Notes under the pieces: model-generated
What the model was told of the DNA's origin: nothing
Seen by the model: the letters and a program-made list of their open reading frames with translations, nothing else
Databases searched by the model: none
Program-made: the position numbers and the translations under genes
Shown here: piece after piece, positions 46,123 to 54,726 of the stretch
Position numbering within the stretch: the first letter of the stretch is position 1
How the letters are laid out: each line of letters starts with the position of its first letter
Source of the DNA: Pseudodesulfovibrio sp.
Lineage (GTDB): Bacteria > Desulfobacterota > Desulfovibrionia > Desulfovibrionales > Desulfovibrionaceae
NCBI GenBank assembly: GCA_016342345.1
Contig: JAEINO010000001.1
Location: 248,001 to 312,000 of the forward strand
Reading direction: 5' to 3'
DNA: 64,000 nt

Positions 46123-47160
46123 ATGAACATTCGTTATCACATATTCTTATCCTTCTTCTTAGTAATCCTCGTTGGCTGTAGTTCAGATCAAATTATCCCT
46201 CAAAAAACAATCTATGTGGGAAGATTCTCGGTTAACATCCCGGAGCATTGGCGGATAACTGGGTGGAGTGCAGGTTCCTTTCAAGATGTTATGCTTATAA
46301 AATCTAAACCTGACGACCTTAGCGCACTATCCGACAGTGAACAACGATCGCTTCTATACAATCAATGGAAATTCTTATCGCACTACGAAAGTAATTCAAA
46401 AATCATTTCGCACGAAGAGATTACACAATCCACAAAGTATCCTGCGATAGCCACAATCTTTAGGCATAAATTCATCACACGACGTGGAGGCACAAAACTT
46501 CGATCTACGGAACTAGATACCATATGTGCTATCTATGTCACCCCCAATGGGCTAGTCGGGCTTCACACTAAAGATGAAGCTGGAGTAGCCCGGTACAAGC
46601 TAATACAAAAACTTGAACTCGTTCTCCGTGCATATCGCTTTGGCACACCGCCCACCCCTTCTTCCCAGTACTTTGTAACCCGAAGAGGCTACTTCGACAT
46701 GCCTCCCAAGAAAGTTCCGAAGAAATTAAACTTACGCAATTTTTCCGACTTTGATGAAAAATATTATTGCGATCCAAGCGGCACGGTACTTTCAAATATC
46801 CCAGAATCAAAAGTATCTTGTCGAGTGGAGACTAAGGTCGTTCCACAACCAAAACCATATCGCAGAAGAGCCGACGTTATCCAAATCATTTTATCCATAC
46901 GCAAAGGCGAACGCACAACCAATGGAATGCAAGGATGGGAGGACGTATATCTTGCCAAACACCACAGCCCTCGTGAAGAAGATCCTCCACACACAACACT
47001 TATTCTTCGATGGCATTTTCCTGGAAAAGCCTTCTCTGCGCAACAACCATGCATTGACATTTCATTTGAGACAGAAGATTTTGAAACCATTCATGACACT
47101 CTAGCAGTATGGGACATGGTTGTGAACTCATTGCATCCGTCAACTCCATTTAAGCCATGA
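46123..47160 (+). CDS. Unknown lipoprotein in an AT-rich patch
   Basis: A 345-residue protein with a type II signal peptide ending in LVGC (C19 lipidated). The mature part starts TIYVGRFSVNIPEHWRI and has RHKFITRRGGTKLRST and a C-terminal WDMVVNSLHPS. The opening and the two-part beta-rich look recall Tli4-type immunity lipoproteins of type VI lipase effectors, but this is a weak resemblance and no effector or T6SS gene is here. Codon choice is more AT-rich than in its neighbours and there is no clear Shine-Dalgarno, both suggesting transfer. No terminator follows. Confidence 0.65.
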   Translation: MNIRYHIFLSFFLVILVGCSSDQIIPQKTIYVGRFSVNIPEHWRITGWSAGSFQDVMLIKSKPDDLSALSDSEQRSLLYNQWKFLSHYESNSKIISHEEITQSTKYPAIATIFRHKFITRRGGTKLRSTELDTICAIYVTPNGLVGLHTKDEAGVARYKLIQKLELVLRAYRFGTPPTPSSQYFVTRRGYFDMPPKKVPKKLNLRNFSDFDEKYYCDPSGTVLSNIPESKVSCRVETKVVPQPKPYRRRADVIQIILSIRKGERTTNGMQGWEDVYLAKHHSPREEDPPHTTLILRWHFPGKAFSAQQPCIDISFETEDFETIHDTLAVWDMVVNSLHPSTPFKP

Positions 47161-47466
47161 CGTATAGACTCTGTCAAAAAGACAACAAGTATGCCATCGC
47201 CTAAATAAAATTCAAGAATTAGGAAAACACCATATCAATTATTACACTTAAAAAAACACAAATTTATATGATGCCCCCTAACTCTTAGTATCCCTCTAAC
47301 TTTATGAACAAAATTTCAATGAATTACAACCAACGCCAAAGAATTAGCGGACACATAACGGACACCGGCTATTTTAGATTTATACTATTAACTCCAAGGC
47401 AGGACCACAGACAAAAAAAACCGCCCAACACAAGTTGAGCGGCTTAATACTTTGTCAAAATGAAGC
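47161..47466. other. AT-rich gap downstream of the lipoprotein
   Basis: About 300 bp without a gene. It contains two CGGACAC direct repeats at 47348-47354 and 47359-47365 and, at its right end, the gap terminator. Confidence 0.55.
47413..47443 (-). terminator. Terminator downstream of gap
   Basis: On the minus strand the stem CCGCTCAAC/GTTGGGCGG (one G-U pair, TTGT loop) is followed by eight T. It ends the gap transcript. Confidence 0.88.
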
Positions 47467-48450
47467 CTACAGCATTCCTGCGGTCTTCCTGGTAAGCCGT
47501 AACAACTGATTGGTGAATCCGGCTTCGTTGTCATACCAGATGATCAGCTTGACCTGTGTTCCGCCCATGACACGGGTCAACTGGCTGTCCACGACACCGC
47601 CAAAAGTGGAACCCATGAAGTCCACGGACACCAACGGCTCTTCCGTATAGCCCATGGAGTCATTAGCCGCAGCCTTGAGAGACGCATTGACTTCCTCAAC
47701 ACTGGTCGGCGTTTTCAATTCACACACCAAGTCAACCAGCGAAACATTCGGAGTAGGCACCCGAATAGCCATACCATCAAGCACGCCACTGAGTTCAGGA
47801 ATAACCAGACCAACAGCCTTGGCTGCCCCGGTTGTGGTGGGAACCATGTTCACGGCGCAGGCACGAGCGCGACGCAAATCCTTGTGAGAACCATCCAGAA
47901 CACGCTGGCTCATGGTATAGGAATGTACGGTGGTCATGATGCCGTGCTTGATGCCAAACTTGTCGTTAATCACCTTGGCAACCGGGGCCAGGCAGTTCGT
48001 GGTGCAGGATGCATTGGAAATAATCTTGTGTTCGGGCTTCAAGAGTTCATCATTAACGCCCACAACGATAGTGATATCACTATCCTGTCCCGGAGCGGAA
48101 ATAAGTACCTTCTTGGCACCGCATGCGAGCATTTTCTCACAGTTTTCACGGTCGCGGAAATTACCTGTGGATTCGATCACAATATCACAACCAAGATCAC
48201 CCCAGGTCCATTCACCAGGAGCATTGCGGGTCACGGTCACAGGCTTGCCATTCATGATGAACCCGGTTGCAGTGGGTTTCACATCTGGAAAACGGCCATG
48301 GACCGAATCATATTTAAGGAGATGCGCAAGATCTTCATTCGATGCACGCGCATTGACCGCCACAAGCTCAAGGTCACTTTCTGCCGCCAATAAACGGGCA
48401 AGATACCGTCCAATTCGTCCAAATCCGTTCAGGCCGATTTTAGTCGCCAT
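47467..48450 (-). CDS. gap: Glyceraldehyde-3-phosphate dehydrogenase
   Basis: A 327-residue phosphorylating GAPDH of glycolysis/gluconeogenesis. The Rossmann start is KIGLNGFGRIGR, the catalytic cysteine C149 is in NASCTTNC, and the base H176 in TTVHSYT. After the second strand the sequence is VAVNARAS, where NAD-specific enzymes have an aspartate (VND); the loss of this acid fits the NADP-using GapB-like group, so the enzyme may favour NADP or accept both. The ATG follows AGGAGGGATCTGAC. It lies downstream of surE but has its own promoter. Confidence 0.94.
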   Translation of the reverse strand: MATKIGLNGFGRIGRYLARLLAAESDLELVAVNARASNEDLAHLLKYDSVHGRFPDVKPTATGFIMNGKPVTVTRNAPGEWTWGDLGCDIVIESTGNFRDRENCEKMLACGAKKVLISAPGQDSDITIVVGVNDELLKPEHKIISNASCTTNCLAPVAKVINDKFGIKHGIMTTVHSYTMSQRVLDGSHKDLRRARACAVNMVPTTTGAAKAVGLVIPELSGVLDGMAIRVPTPNVSLVDLVCELKTPTSVEEVNASLKAAANDSMGYTEEPLVSVDFMGSTFGGVVDSQLTRVMGGTQVKLIIWYDNEAGFTNQLLRLTRKTAGML

Positions 48451-48504
48451 GTCAGATCCCTCCTGGATGTCTGTTATTAGTCATTGGAATATTGAATTCA
48501 TAAT

Positions 48505-48533
48505 ACAATACGTTTGCAATTATTATCAGTCAA
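48505..48533 (-). promoter_or_regulatory. Possible gap promoter
   Basis: On the minus strand TTGACT (48533-48528), a 17-bp spacer and TATTGT (48510-48505), between the surE stop and the gap start. Confidence 0.5.
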
Positions 48534-48540
48534 CATCAGT

Positions 48541-49293
48541 TCAAACAATCTCTTTTTTTAACAGATCAAGCGTTTCTCGATCAGTGAAATCAAAATGAAG
48601 CGGAGTAAGGGTAATGTGCTTTTCAGTAAGCAAGGCACGATCGCGGTCCGCACTGATTCTTTCTGACGGGATTGCCCCATCAAGCCAGTAGTACGACCTG
48701 CCCCGAGGGTCCTCACGAGTATCATACCAATCGCGGTAGGAGGCTCGCGTATGAGGGCATATGACAAGTTCCTTGGCTTCTTCCATGGAACAATCAGGAA
48801 AATTCAAATTAAGAACACACTTGGGCGGAAGCTTGTTCCACGGAATTTTTGACAACAATTCTGCGCAGTACCGCGCTTGCCTGCTCAAATCCTCCGGATT
48901 AAAATTATCCATGGAAACAGCCATGGAAGGAATTTCCATAAGGGCTCCTTCCGTTGCTGCGGAGACAGTTCCAGAATACAGGATATCAACCCCGACATTG
49001 GCTCCGGCGTTGATGCCGGACAAAACAAGGTCAGGCTTCTCCGACAGAAGCGTGGACAATCCCAATTTGACGCAATCAACGGGAGTTCCATATACACCCT
49101 GCCCTTCAAATCCGTTCTCCTTGAACGTCCTGACCCGAATCGGCATGGAGAGTGTCACGGCATGCCCCACAGCGGACTGTTCAGTAACCGGAGCAACCAC
49201 GTGAACAGTGTGGCCGACTTCAATCAAGGCGGCATAAAGGGTTCTCAGGCCTATGGCCTGAATTCCATCGTCATTGGCAAGAAGTATATTCAT
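48541..49293 (-). CDS. surE: 5'-nucleotidase SurE
   Basis: A metal-dependent nucleoside monophosphate phosphatase of 250 residues. The N-terminus MNILLANDDGIQAIGLRTL holds the DD metal site; VVAPVTEQSAVGHAVTL, LVLSGINAGANVG and YSGTVSAATEGA follow in the family order. ATG 49293 follows GGAGAAGCC; the frame to 49329 is longer than the family. SurE acts in stationary-phase survival and nucleotide salvage in studied bacteria. Confidence 0.94.
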   Translation of the reverse strand: MNILLANDDGIQAIGLRTLYAALIEVGHTVHVVAPVTEQSAVGHAVTLSMPIRVRTFKENGFEGQGVYGTPVDCVKLGLSTLLSEKPDLVLSGINAGANVGVDILYSGTVSAATEGALMEIPSMAVSMDNFNPEDLSRQARYCAELLSKIPWNKLPPKCVLNLNFPDCSMEEAKELVICPHTRASYRDWYDTREDPRGRSYYWLDGAIPSERISADRDRALLTEKHITLTPLHFDFTDRETLDLLKKEIV

Positions 49294-49428
49294 GGCTTCT
49301 CCAATTTTGCCTAAAATTTGACAATCCAAGTGAAATCAGGTTCATAACCTGAAGCAGACAAAAACGTCCTGCAACCGCCCGCACATAATATTAATTATAC
49401 AAGGGCGAGGTACCTCAACATCAACCAG

Positions 49429-50469
49429 ATGGCAAGACAAGTGGCAAAAAAGTTTCAATATATCCACGACCTGGCACCAGGACAACCTGTAAACGACCTT
49501 TTTCTGCTGGCTGCCGCCAACATGGCACAGTCACGCAACGGACCTTACTGGAATCTTACCTTTCAAGATGCAACCGGCACCATTGATGGTAAAATATGGA
49601 GTCCCAAAAGCCTGGATTACCCCACACTGGACCCCGGACAGATGACCCGTGTTCAAGGTTTTGTCGAAAACTACCGCGAAAAGAATCAACTCAAAGTCGA
49701 TCACATGGATTTGCTGCCAACTTCTCATGAAGACGTGGATATTTCCGATTTCCTGCCCACATCATATGTACCACCAGAACAATTAATGGACGCCATCGAA
49801 GCTCTGGTTGCTAAACACATAACACACAAACCCTGGAAGACACTCTGTAAAAAAGTGCTCAATGATGAAACAGTCAGGGCACTCCTGATAACGGCTCCTG
49901 GCGCAAAAACAGTTCATCACGCATACGCCGGAGGATTACTGGAGCATACACTGCAAGTGGCTCGCGCCTGCATGGCCCTATGTGATGTCTACCCGACTCT
50001 TGATAGGGAAACCCTTCTGGTAGGAGCCATTTTCCACGATCTGGGCAAAGCATGGGAGTTGTCCGGAGGCCTGACCAACGATTACACGGACGAAGGCCGC
50101 CTACTCGGTCATATCCAACTGGGACAGAACAAGCTGGAACCATTCCTCAAGGGATGCAAGACGCTGGATGAAGGACTCAAGCTCCACCTCAGACACCTGA
50201 TAACCAGCCACCATGGCGAGCACGAGTTCGGAGCACCTGTCAGGCCAAAGACACCCGAAGCATTTGTCCTTCATTTCGCAGATAATATGGATGCCAAACT
50301 GAACATCATAGACCAAGCATATGATGAAATGGACAAAAACGGCCAGGAATGGTCGCCATACATGCGATACCTTGAGCGCAACATCTATCGCGCCCCATCC
50401 ACCCCGGACAAATCAAAAGCGAAAAACGAGAAACCGGAGAATCAATGTTTGTTACCTTTGAAGGCATAG
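49429..50469 (+). CDS. 3'-5' exoribonuclease YhaM-like (OB + HD)
   Basis: A 346-residue protein with an N-terminal OB fold (about 10-105; [23 protein letters not shown] is the strand region) followed by an HD hydrolase domain. [16 protein letters not shown] gives the first histidines and [12 protein letters not shown] the HD pair, with [11 protein letters not shown] later. This is the plan of YhaM, a Mn-dependent 3'-5' exonuclease known in Gram-positives. The tail overlaps tmk by 25 bp, so the two are translated together. Activity is inferred from the domain order. Confidence 0.85.
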   Translation: MARQVAKKFQYIHDLAPGQPVNDLFLLAAANMAQSRNGPYWNLTFQDATGTIDGKIWSPKSLDYPTLDPGQMTRVQGFVENYREKNQLKVDHMDLLPTSHEDVDISDFLPTSYVPPEQLMDAIEALVAKHITHKPWKTLCKKVLNDETVRALLITAPGAKTVHHAYAGGLLEHTLQVARACMALCDVYPTLDRETLLVGAIFHDLGKAWELSGGLTNDYTDEGRLLGHIQLGQNKLEPFLKGCKTLDEGLKLHLRHLITSHHGEHEFGAPVRPKTPEAFVLHFADNMDAKLNIIDQAYDEMDKNGQEWSPYMRYLERNIYRAPSTPDKSKAKNEKPENQCLLPLKA

Positions 50470-51086
50470 AAGGCACTGGAAAAACTACACAAATCCAGAA
50501 AGTCAAAAAATATTTCGAATCCAGAGGCAAGGAAGTCTTCCTGACTCTGGAACCAGGCGGAAGCCGCGTTGGCCAGGAACTTCGCAAAATGCTTCTGCAC
50601 GTTGACAACAAGGACCTGACTCCCATTACAGAGCTCTTTCTCTATCTGGCAGACCGGGCGCAACACATCGCTCAGGTTATTCGCCCGGAACTTGAAGCCG
50701 GAAAAGTTGTACTCTGCGACCGATTCGCCGACTCCACCATTGTCTATCAGGGATATGGGCGTGGCCTGGACACCAAGATTCTTCAGCAATTCAACGAAGT
50801 GGCTGTGGATGGCTTATGGCCGGACTTAACTGTAATACTCGACATCGACCCGGAACTGGGTCTCAAACGAGCCACGCTGCGCAACATCGAGGATGGAAAG
50901 GCCGAGGAAGAAGGTCGTTTCGAAGCCGAACACATCTCCTTTCACAAACGAATTCGCGAAGGCTATCTGACATGGGCTGCACTCAACCGCGACAGAATCA
51001 AGGTCGCTGACGCTTCATCAACCCCGGACGAAGTTTTCAAACGCATCAAGGACATCATCGATACACGCTTCTTTACAGCCGACTAA
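50445..51086 (+). CDS. tmk: Thymidylate kinase
   Basis: Phosphorylates dTMP to dTDP. The 213-residue protein has the P-loop [17 protein letters not shown], then [15 protein letters not shown] (the motif is usually EPGGT; here Ser), [32 protein letters not shown] and [14 protein letters not shown]. The start lies inside the end of the upstream gene, with GAGAATCA as a weak ribosome site. The replacement of EPGGT threonine by serine is conservative. Confidence 0.93.
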   Translation: MFVTFEGIEGTGKTTQIQKVKKYFESRGKEVFLTLEPGGSRVGQELRKMLLHVDNKDLTPITELFLYLADRAQHIAQVIRPELEAGKVVLCDRFADSTIVYQGYGRGLDTKILQQFNEVAVDGLWPDLTVILDIDPELGLKRATLRNIEDGKAEEEGRFEAEHISFHKRIREGYLTWAALNRDRIKVADASSTPDEVFKRIKDIIDTRFFTAD

Positions 51087-51219
51087 CCATCGCCTGCCAT
51101 TGCTACCTTTGCCGCCTTTGTAATTCACACCGTGTCTGGATTCTTTTCAAGATTATGGTATGATGGGTATCCAATTGTTACTCATCAACATTCAAACTGC
51201 TGATTAAATTCAGATAACT

Positions 51220-52047
51220 ATGTCTATCAATTCATATCCGCCATCAGGGAAACCAGCCAGATTTCCGGTTGCGACCCTTGTTGATACAACCAAGTATCTT
51301 CTGGTCATGACCGGACTTGTCTGGTTCCTTGCCGTAGGGACAGAGCGACTCGGCTACAACTGGCAATGGTATCGCATTCCTCAATATCTCTGGCAACACA
51401 CCGAGCACGATTTCTCCTGCGGATTACTCATGCAAGGGCTCGGTGTCACCTTCCAGATCACCTGCATCAGCATGGTATTAATGCTCTTCATAGGATTGAC
51501 AACAGCCCTTCTGCGCATGACCGACTCATGGGCTGCCCGTGGTGTGGCCCGGGTCTACATGGAATTGATCCGCAACTCACCTCTGCTTATCCAGATATTC
51601 TTCATCTATTTTGTTGTTGCACCAATTCTGGACATGTCGGGATTCTGGGCTGCCGTCATCGCCCTGAGCCTGTTCGAAGGAGCTTATGCATCCGAAATAT
51701 TCCGGGCGGGCATCGTATCCATCGACAAAGGCCAATGGGAAGCGGCAAAAAGCCTCGGCATGGCCCCATACGCCATGTACCGCCACATCATCCTGCCACA
51801 GGCCATCAGACGCATATTGCCACCCCTAACAAGCCAGGCCGTATCCCTTGTCAAAGACTCTGCCCTGGTCAGCACCGTTGCCATCATGGATCTGACACAA
51901 CAAGGACGAATGATCGACGCAGAAACATTTCTAACTTTTGAAATCTGGTTTACGGTTGCCGCCATATATCTTGTCGTCACACTCACCTTGTCAGGTGTGG
52001 TACGAATTCTGGAACGACGATTCAACGGCAGCCAACAATCATTCTAA
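51220..52047 (+). CDS. Polar amino-acid ABC transporter permease
   Basis: A membrane permease of 275 residues, HisM/GlnP type. After a long N-terminal part, about five to six helices follow, with the EAA loop EAAKSLGMAPYAMYRHIILPQAIRRILPPL near 180-210 that contacts the ATPase. The motif ELIRNSPLLIQIFFIYF is typical of amino-acid permeases. It starts an operon with a binding protein and a second permease; there is no ATPase gene among them, so that subunit must come from elsewhere. Confidence 0.9.
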   Translation: MSINSYPPSGKPARFPVATLVDTTKYLLVMTGLVWFLAVGTERLGYNWQWYRIPQYLWQHTEHDFSCGLLMQGLGVTFQITCISMVLMLFIGLTTALLRMTDSWAARGVARVYMELIRNSPLLIQIFFIYFVVAPILDMSGFWAAVIALSLFEGAYASEIFRAGIVSIDKGQWEAAKSLGMAPYAMYRHIILPQAIRRILPPLTSQAVSLVKDSALVSTVAIMDLTQQGRMIDAETFLTFEIWFTVAAIYLVVTLTLSGVVRILERRFNGSQQSF

Positions 52048-52062
52048 AAAGAGGAGCAGATC

Positions 52063-52206
52063 ATGACAATCTGGAGAGCGATCAAAACAGGCAAGGGAAT
52101 CATGATTGCCATCTTGGGTGTATCCCACGTCACTTTTGCTCAAGCGTCATGCAAATCAGAACCAACAACCAACCGACCAGCAGTCGGACCAAGGAGAATG
52201 CCATGA
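52063..52206 (+). CDS. Possible 47-residue small protein coupled to the binding-protein gene
   Basis: A short frame that begins at ATG 52063 after a strong GAGGAGCAGATC ribosome site and ends in an ATGA overlap with the binding-protein gene. It encodes a short basic start, a hydrophobic stretch (IMIAILGVSHVTFA) and a Cys-Lys-Ser-Glu segment, so it could be a small membrane or secreted peptide. It may instead act only as a translational leader that couples the two genes. I know no family for it. Confidence 0.4.
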   Translation: MTIWRAIKTGKGIMIAILGVSHVTFAQASCKSEPTTNRPAVGPRRMP

Positions 52207-53042
52207 AATTTCTACGCATTACAGCCCTTCTGACATTTCTCAGTCTGCTCATCTTCACACTTGGATGCAACCAGGCTCCCACCCGAGCCGATTCAAAATC
52301 ATCTGCCATCCAAGTCAGCCAGCTTGAAACCATTCTGCAACGCGGCACCATAAAAGTCGGTTTCGACACCTTCAAACCATGGGCCATGAAGGACAAGGAT
52401 GGCAACTACATCGGTTTCGAAATCGACGTTGCCAATAAACTTGCCAAGGACATGGGGGTTCAAATCGAATTTGTGCCGACAAAATGGTCCGGCATCATCC
52501 CTGCACTGCTCACAGGCAAGTTCGATATTATTATCGGCGGCATGGGCATCACTCCACAGCGAAATCTCAAAGTGAATTTCTCAGTTCCCTATGAATTCTC
52601 AGGCATGTCCATTGTTGCAAGCCGAGAACTGGCAGGCAACCGGACCACACTTGCAGATTTCAACAATCCCGAAACTACTATCGTAGTCAGATTGGGCACC
52701 ACTGCTGCCGAAGTAACCAAAAACTTCCTTCCCAAGGCCAAAACCCTCTTCTTCGACGAAGAATCCCAAACCATACAGGAACTCCTGAATGGCCGGACAC
52801 ACGCCCTGGTCGCTTCCAACCCCCTGCCCCTGACCCTCGCCAAGGAATATCAGGACAAGATTTATCTGCCACTCAAGGAAGATTTTACCAAGGAACCCAT
52901 TTCATTTGCCGTGCGCAAGGGCGATCTGGACTATCTGAACTGGCTCAACAACTGGGTACTGGTCAACATGAGTAGCGGATGGCTTCAGAATCACTACCAA
53001 TACTGGTTTTTTTCCAATGAATGGAAAAGCATGATCCAGTAG
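52203..53042 (+). CDS. Polar amino-acid ABC transporter binding lipoprotein
   Basis: A 279-residue solute-binding lipoprotein (SBP_bac_3 family) with the lipobox FTLGC (C20). The mature protein starts TILQRGTIKVGFDTFKPWAMKDKDGNYIGFEIDVANKLAKDMG, the usual amino-acid-binding signature, with FDIIIGGMGITPQRNLKVNFSVPY next. ATG 52203 follows AAGGAGAATGCC; an in-frame ATG at 52149 has none. It delivers substrate to the two permeases encoded around it; the ligand cannot be read from sequence. Confidence 0.9.
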   Translation: MKFLRITALLTFLSLLIFTLGCNQAPTRADSKSSAIQVSQLETILQRGTIKVGFDTFKPWAMKDKDGNYIGFEIDVANKLAKDMGVQIEFVPTKWSGIIPALLTGKFDIIIGGMGITPQRNLKVNFSVPYEFSGMSIVASRELAGNRTTLADFNNPETTIVVRLGTTAAEVTKNFLPKAKTLFFDEESQTIQELLNGRTHALVASNPLPLTLAKEYQDKIYLPLKEDFTKEPISFAVRKGDLDYLNWLNNWVLVNMSSGWLQNHYQYWFFSNEWKSMIQ

Positions 53043-53054
53043 ACGGACGATTCA

Positions 53055-53945
53055 TTGAAGACACAACCACACAAACGCAACCTGCGCATCTCCCCGCTAG
53101 ACGCCAGTATAATTCTGGTTCTGGCGGGGATGCTCGGCTATGTCATATTCAAGGCAGCCACCGGTCTGAACTACCATTGGAAATGGGAAGTCATTCCGCA
53201 ATACCTGTTGCGCTTCAACACGAACACGCAGACATGGGGTCCCGGACTTCTGACCCAAGGTCTCATCACCACTATCAAATTAAGCCTCTGGTCAGGCATC
53301 CTGGCGACCATTCTCGGCACTGTCATGGGACTTTTCCGCGTCAGTCCAAGCCTCTTCAAACGCCAGATCGCTACCACATACGTGGGCCTGATCCGCAACA
53401 CACCGCCACTGGTGCTCATTTTCATCTTTTATTTCTTCATTGGCGACCAAATCATGGCACTCCTGCACATCGATGATTTCGTCTACTCACTTTCCAATGA
53501 AACCAAAGAATTCATGAGCATCTTTTTCGGACCCATGAACCGTTTCCCTCAATTTCTGTCGGCCCTGATTACGCTGGCCCTGTTTGAAGCGGCATACATT
53601 GCGGAAATCGTACGGGCAGGCATAGAATCCATTGAAACAGGCCAGTGGGAAGCTTCCACAGCACTGGGCATGAACCGGACCCAGACAATGCTCCATGTGA
53701 TATTGCCCCAGGCCATGCAACGCATGTTGCCAGCACTGGCCGGACAGTTTATATCAATAATCAAGGACTCGGCCATCGTATCTGTCATATCCATTGAAGA
53801 ACTGACGTTTCAGGCCCAGCAGGTCATAACCACAACGTACCGAAGCTTTGAAATATGGACGACAGTGTTGGTCATGTATTTCATCCTCACCTTCATGTGC
53901 TCCCTGGCGGTCAGAAAACTGGAACTCACGTTGCGAAGGAATTGA
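53055..53945 (+). CDS. Polar amino-acid ABC transporter permease (TTG start)
   Basis: A second HisQ/GlnP-type permease, 296 residues, with the EAA loop ETGQWEASTALGMNRTQTMLHVILPQAMQRMLPALAG near 200-235 and GLIRNTPPLVLIFIFYF. A long loop at about 140-165 (NETKEFMSIFFGPMNRF) is more hydrophilic than usual. The only upstream start is TTG at 53055 without a strong ribosome site. The stop lies 1 bp before the glutaredoxin ATG, so these are one transcription unit. Confidence 0.9.
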   Translation: MKTQPHKRNLRISPLDASIILVLAGMLGYVIFKAATGLNYHWKWEVIPQYLLRFNTNTQTWGPGLLTQGLITTIKLSLWSGILATILGTVMGLFRVSPSLFKRQIATTYVGLIRNTPPLVLIFIFYFFIGDQIMALLHIDDFVYSLSNETKEFMSIFFGPMNRFPQFLSALITLALFEAAYIAEIVRAGIESIETGQWEASTALGMNRTQTMLHVILPQAMQRMLPALAGQFISIIKDSAIVSVISIEELTFQAQQVITTTYRSFEIWTTVLVMYFILTFMCSLAVRKLELTLRRN

Positions 53946-53946
53946 C

Positions 53947-54309
53947 ATGTTCAATATGATAAAAGACTTTTTCAAAGGCATTACCGAAAAAGAAACAATT
54001 GAAATACCGGCGCCCAAAGAAACCACACGCGAACAGTTTGACATGGAGGCATTTCAAATGAGTGACGACATCAAAGTATACGCCCTTTCCACTTGTATTC
54101 ATTGCAGGAATGCAAAAAAATACCTCGACGAATGTGGGGTCAAATACAAATGTGTTCACGTGGACGAACTCAAAGGCGAAGAACGAAAAACAGTTGTTCA
54201 GGAAATCAAGGCACATAACCCGTCTGTTTCTTTCCCGACAATAGTCATCAGAAACACGGTCGTTGTAGGCTTCCACAAGGATAAAATAGACAAGGCTCTG
54301 AAGGGTTGA
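53947..54309 (+). CDS. Glutaredoxin-like protein with N-terminal extension
   Basis: A 120-residue thioredoxin-fold protein. The active site is the STCIHCRNAKKYLDE motif (CX2C), followed by FPTIVIRNTVVVGF with the cis-proline. A 40-residue N-terminal extension, helical and charged (FNMIKDFFKGITEKE), precedes the fold and is not usual for glutaredoxins. ATG 53947 follows GAAGGAATTGAC. It sits between the permease and an FTR-like gene, so electrons may run from ferredoxin through the FTR-like protein to this glutaredoxin. Confidence 0.85.
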   Translation: MFNMIKDFFKGITEKETIEIPAPKETTREQFDMEAFQMSDDIKVYALSTCIHCRNAKKYLDECGVKYKCVHVDELKGEERKTVVQEIKAHNPSVSFPTIVIRNTVVVGFHKDKIDKALKG

Positions 54310-54312
54310 AAA

Positions 54313-54645
54313 ATGGACGCAAAAAGACTCTACGAACATCTGAAAATGATTCAGGAACCCAAAGGGTATTATCTCAACAAGGACATGGACATGACCATGC
54401 CCCTGATTGAAAGTCTGCTGATCAACAAGGAACGACTGGGATACATGGCCTGTCCCTGCCGACTGGCAAACGGTGACTTCGCCGACGACAAGGACATTAT
54501 CTGTCCCTGCGTCTACCGCAATCCCGATGTCGAAGAATACGGAGCCTGCTTTTGCGCACTGTACGTCAGCAAGGAATACAATGAAGGAAAGACCGAAAAG
54601 AAAGTAGTTCCTGAAAGAAGGCCACCCGAAAAAATACTTTTCTAA
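54313..54645 (+). CDS. Ferredoxin:thioredoxin reductase-like catalytic subunit
   Basis: A 110-residue protein related to the FTR beta subunit, which uses a [4Fe-4S] cluster next to a disulfide to reduce thioredoxin-like partners. The cysteines fall in ACPCR, ICPCV and ACFC. The usual third motif is CHC; here His is replaced by Phe, and the spacings (14 and 12 between motifs) differ from chloroplast FTR (16 and 8). Three bases separate it from the glutaredoxin gene, so a joint role is likely. A strong terminator follows. Confidence 0.85.
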   Translation: MDAKRLYEHLKMIQEPKGYYLNKDMDMTMPLIESLLINKERLGYMACPCRLANGDFADDKDIICPCVYRNPDVEEYGACFCALYVSKEYNEGKTEKKVVPERRPPEKILF

Positions 54646-54672
54646 CGATTTCCCACCCCCCTTCTTCACAAA

Positions 54673-54700
54673 AAAAGCCTCGCGGGTCAGCGAGGCTTTT
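54673..54700. terminator. Terminator between FTR-like gene and metY
   Basis: An 11-bp stem (54673-54683 with 54690-54700, core AAGCCTCGC/GCGAGGCTT) with A and T flanks on the two sides, so it can act on both strands. Confidence 0.9.
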
Positions 54701-54726
54701 CATTATATTTTTCATTGGCAATCCAA

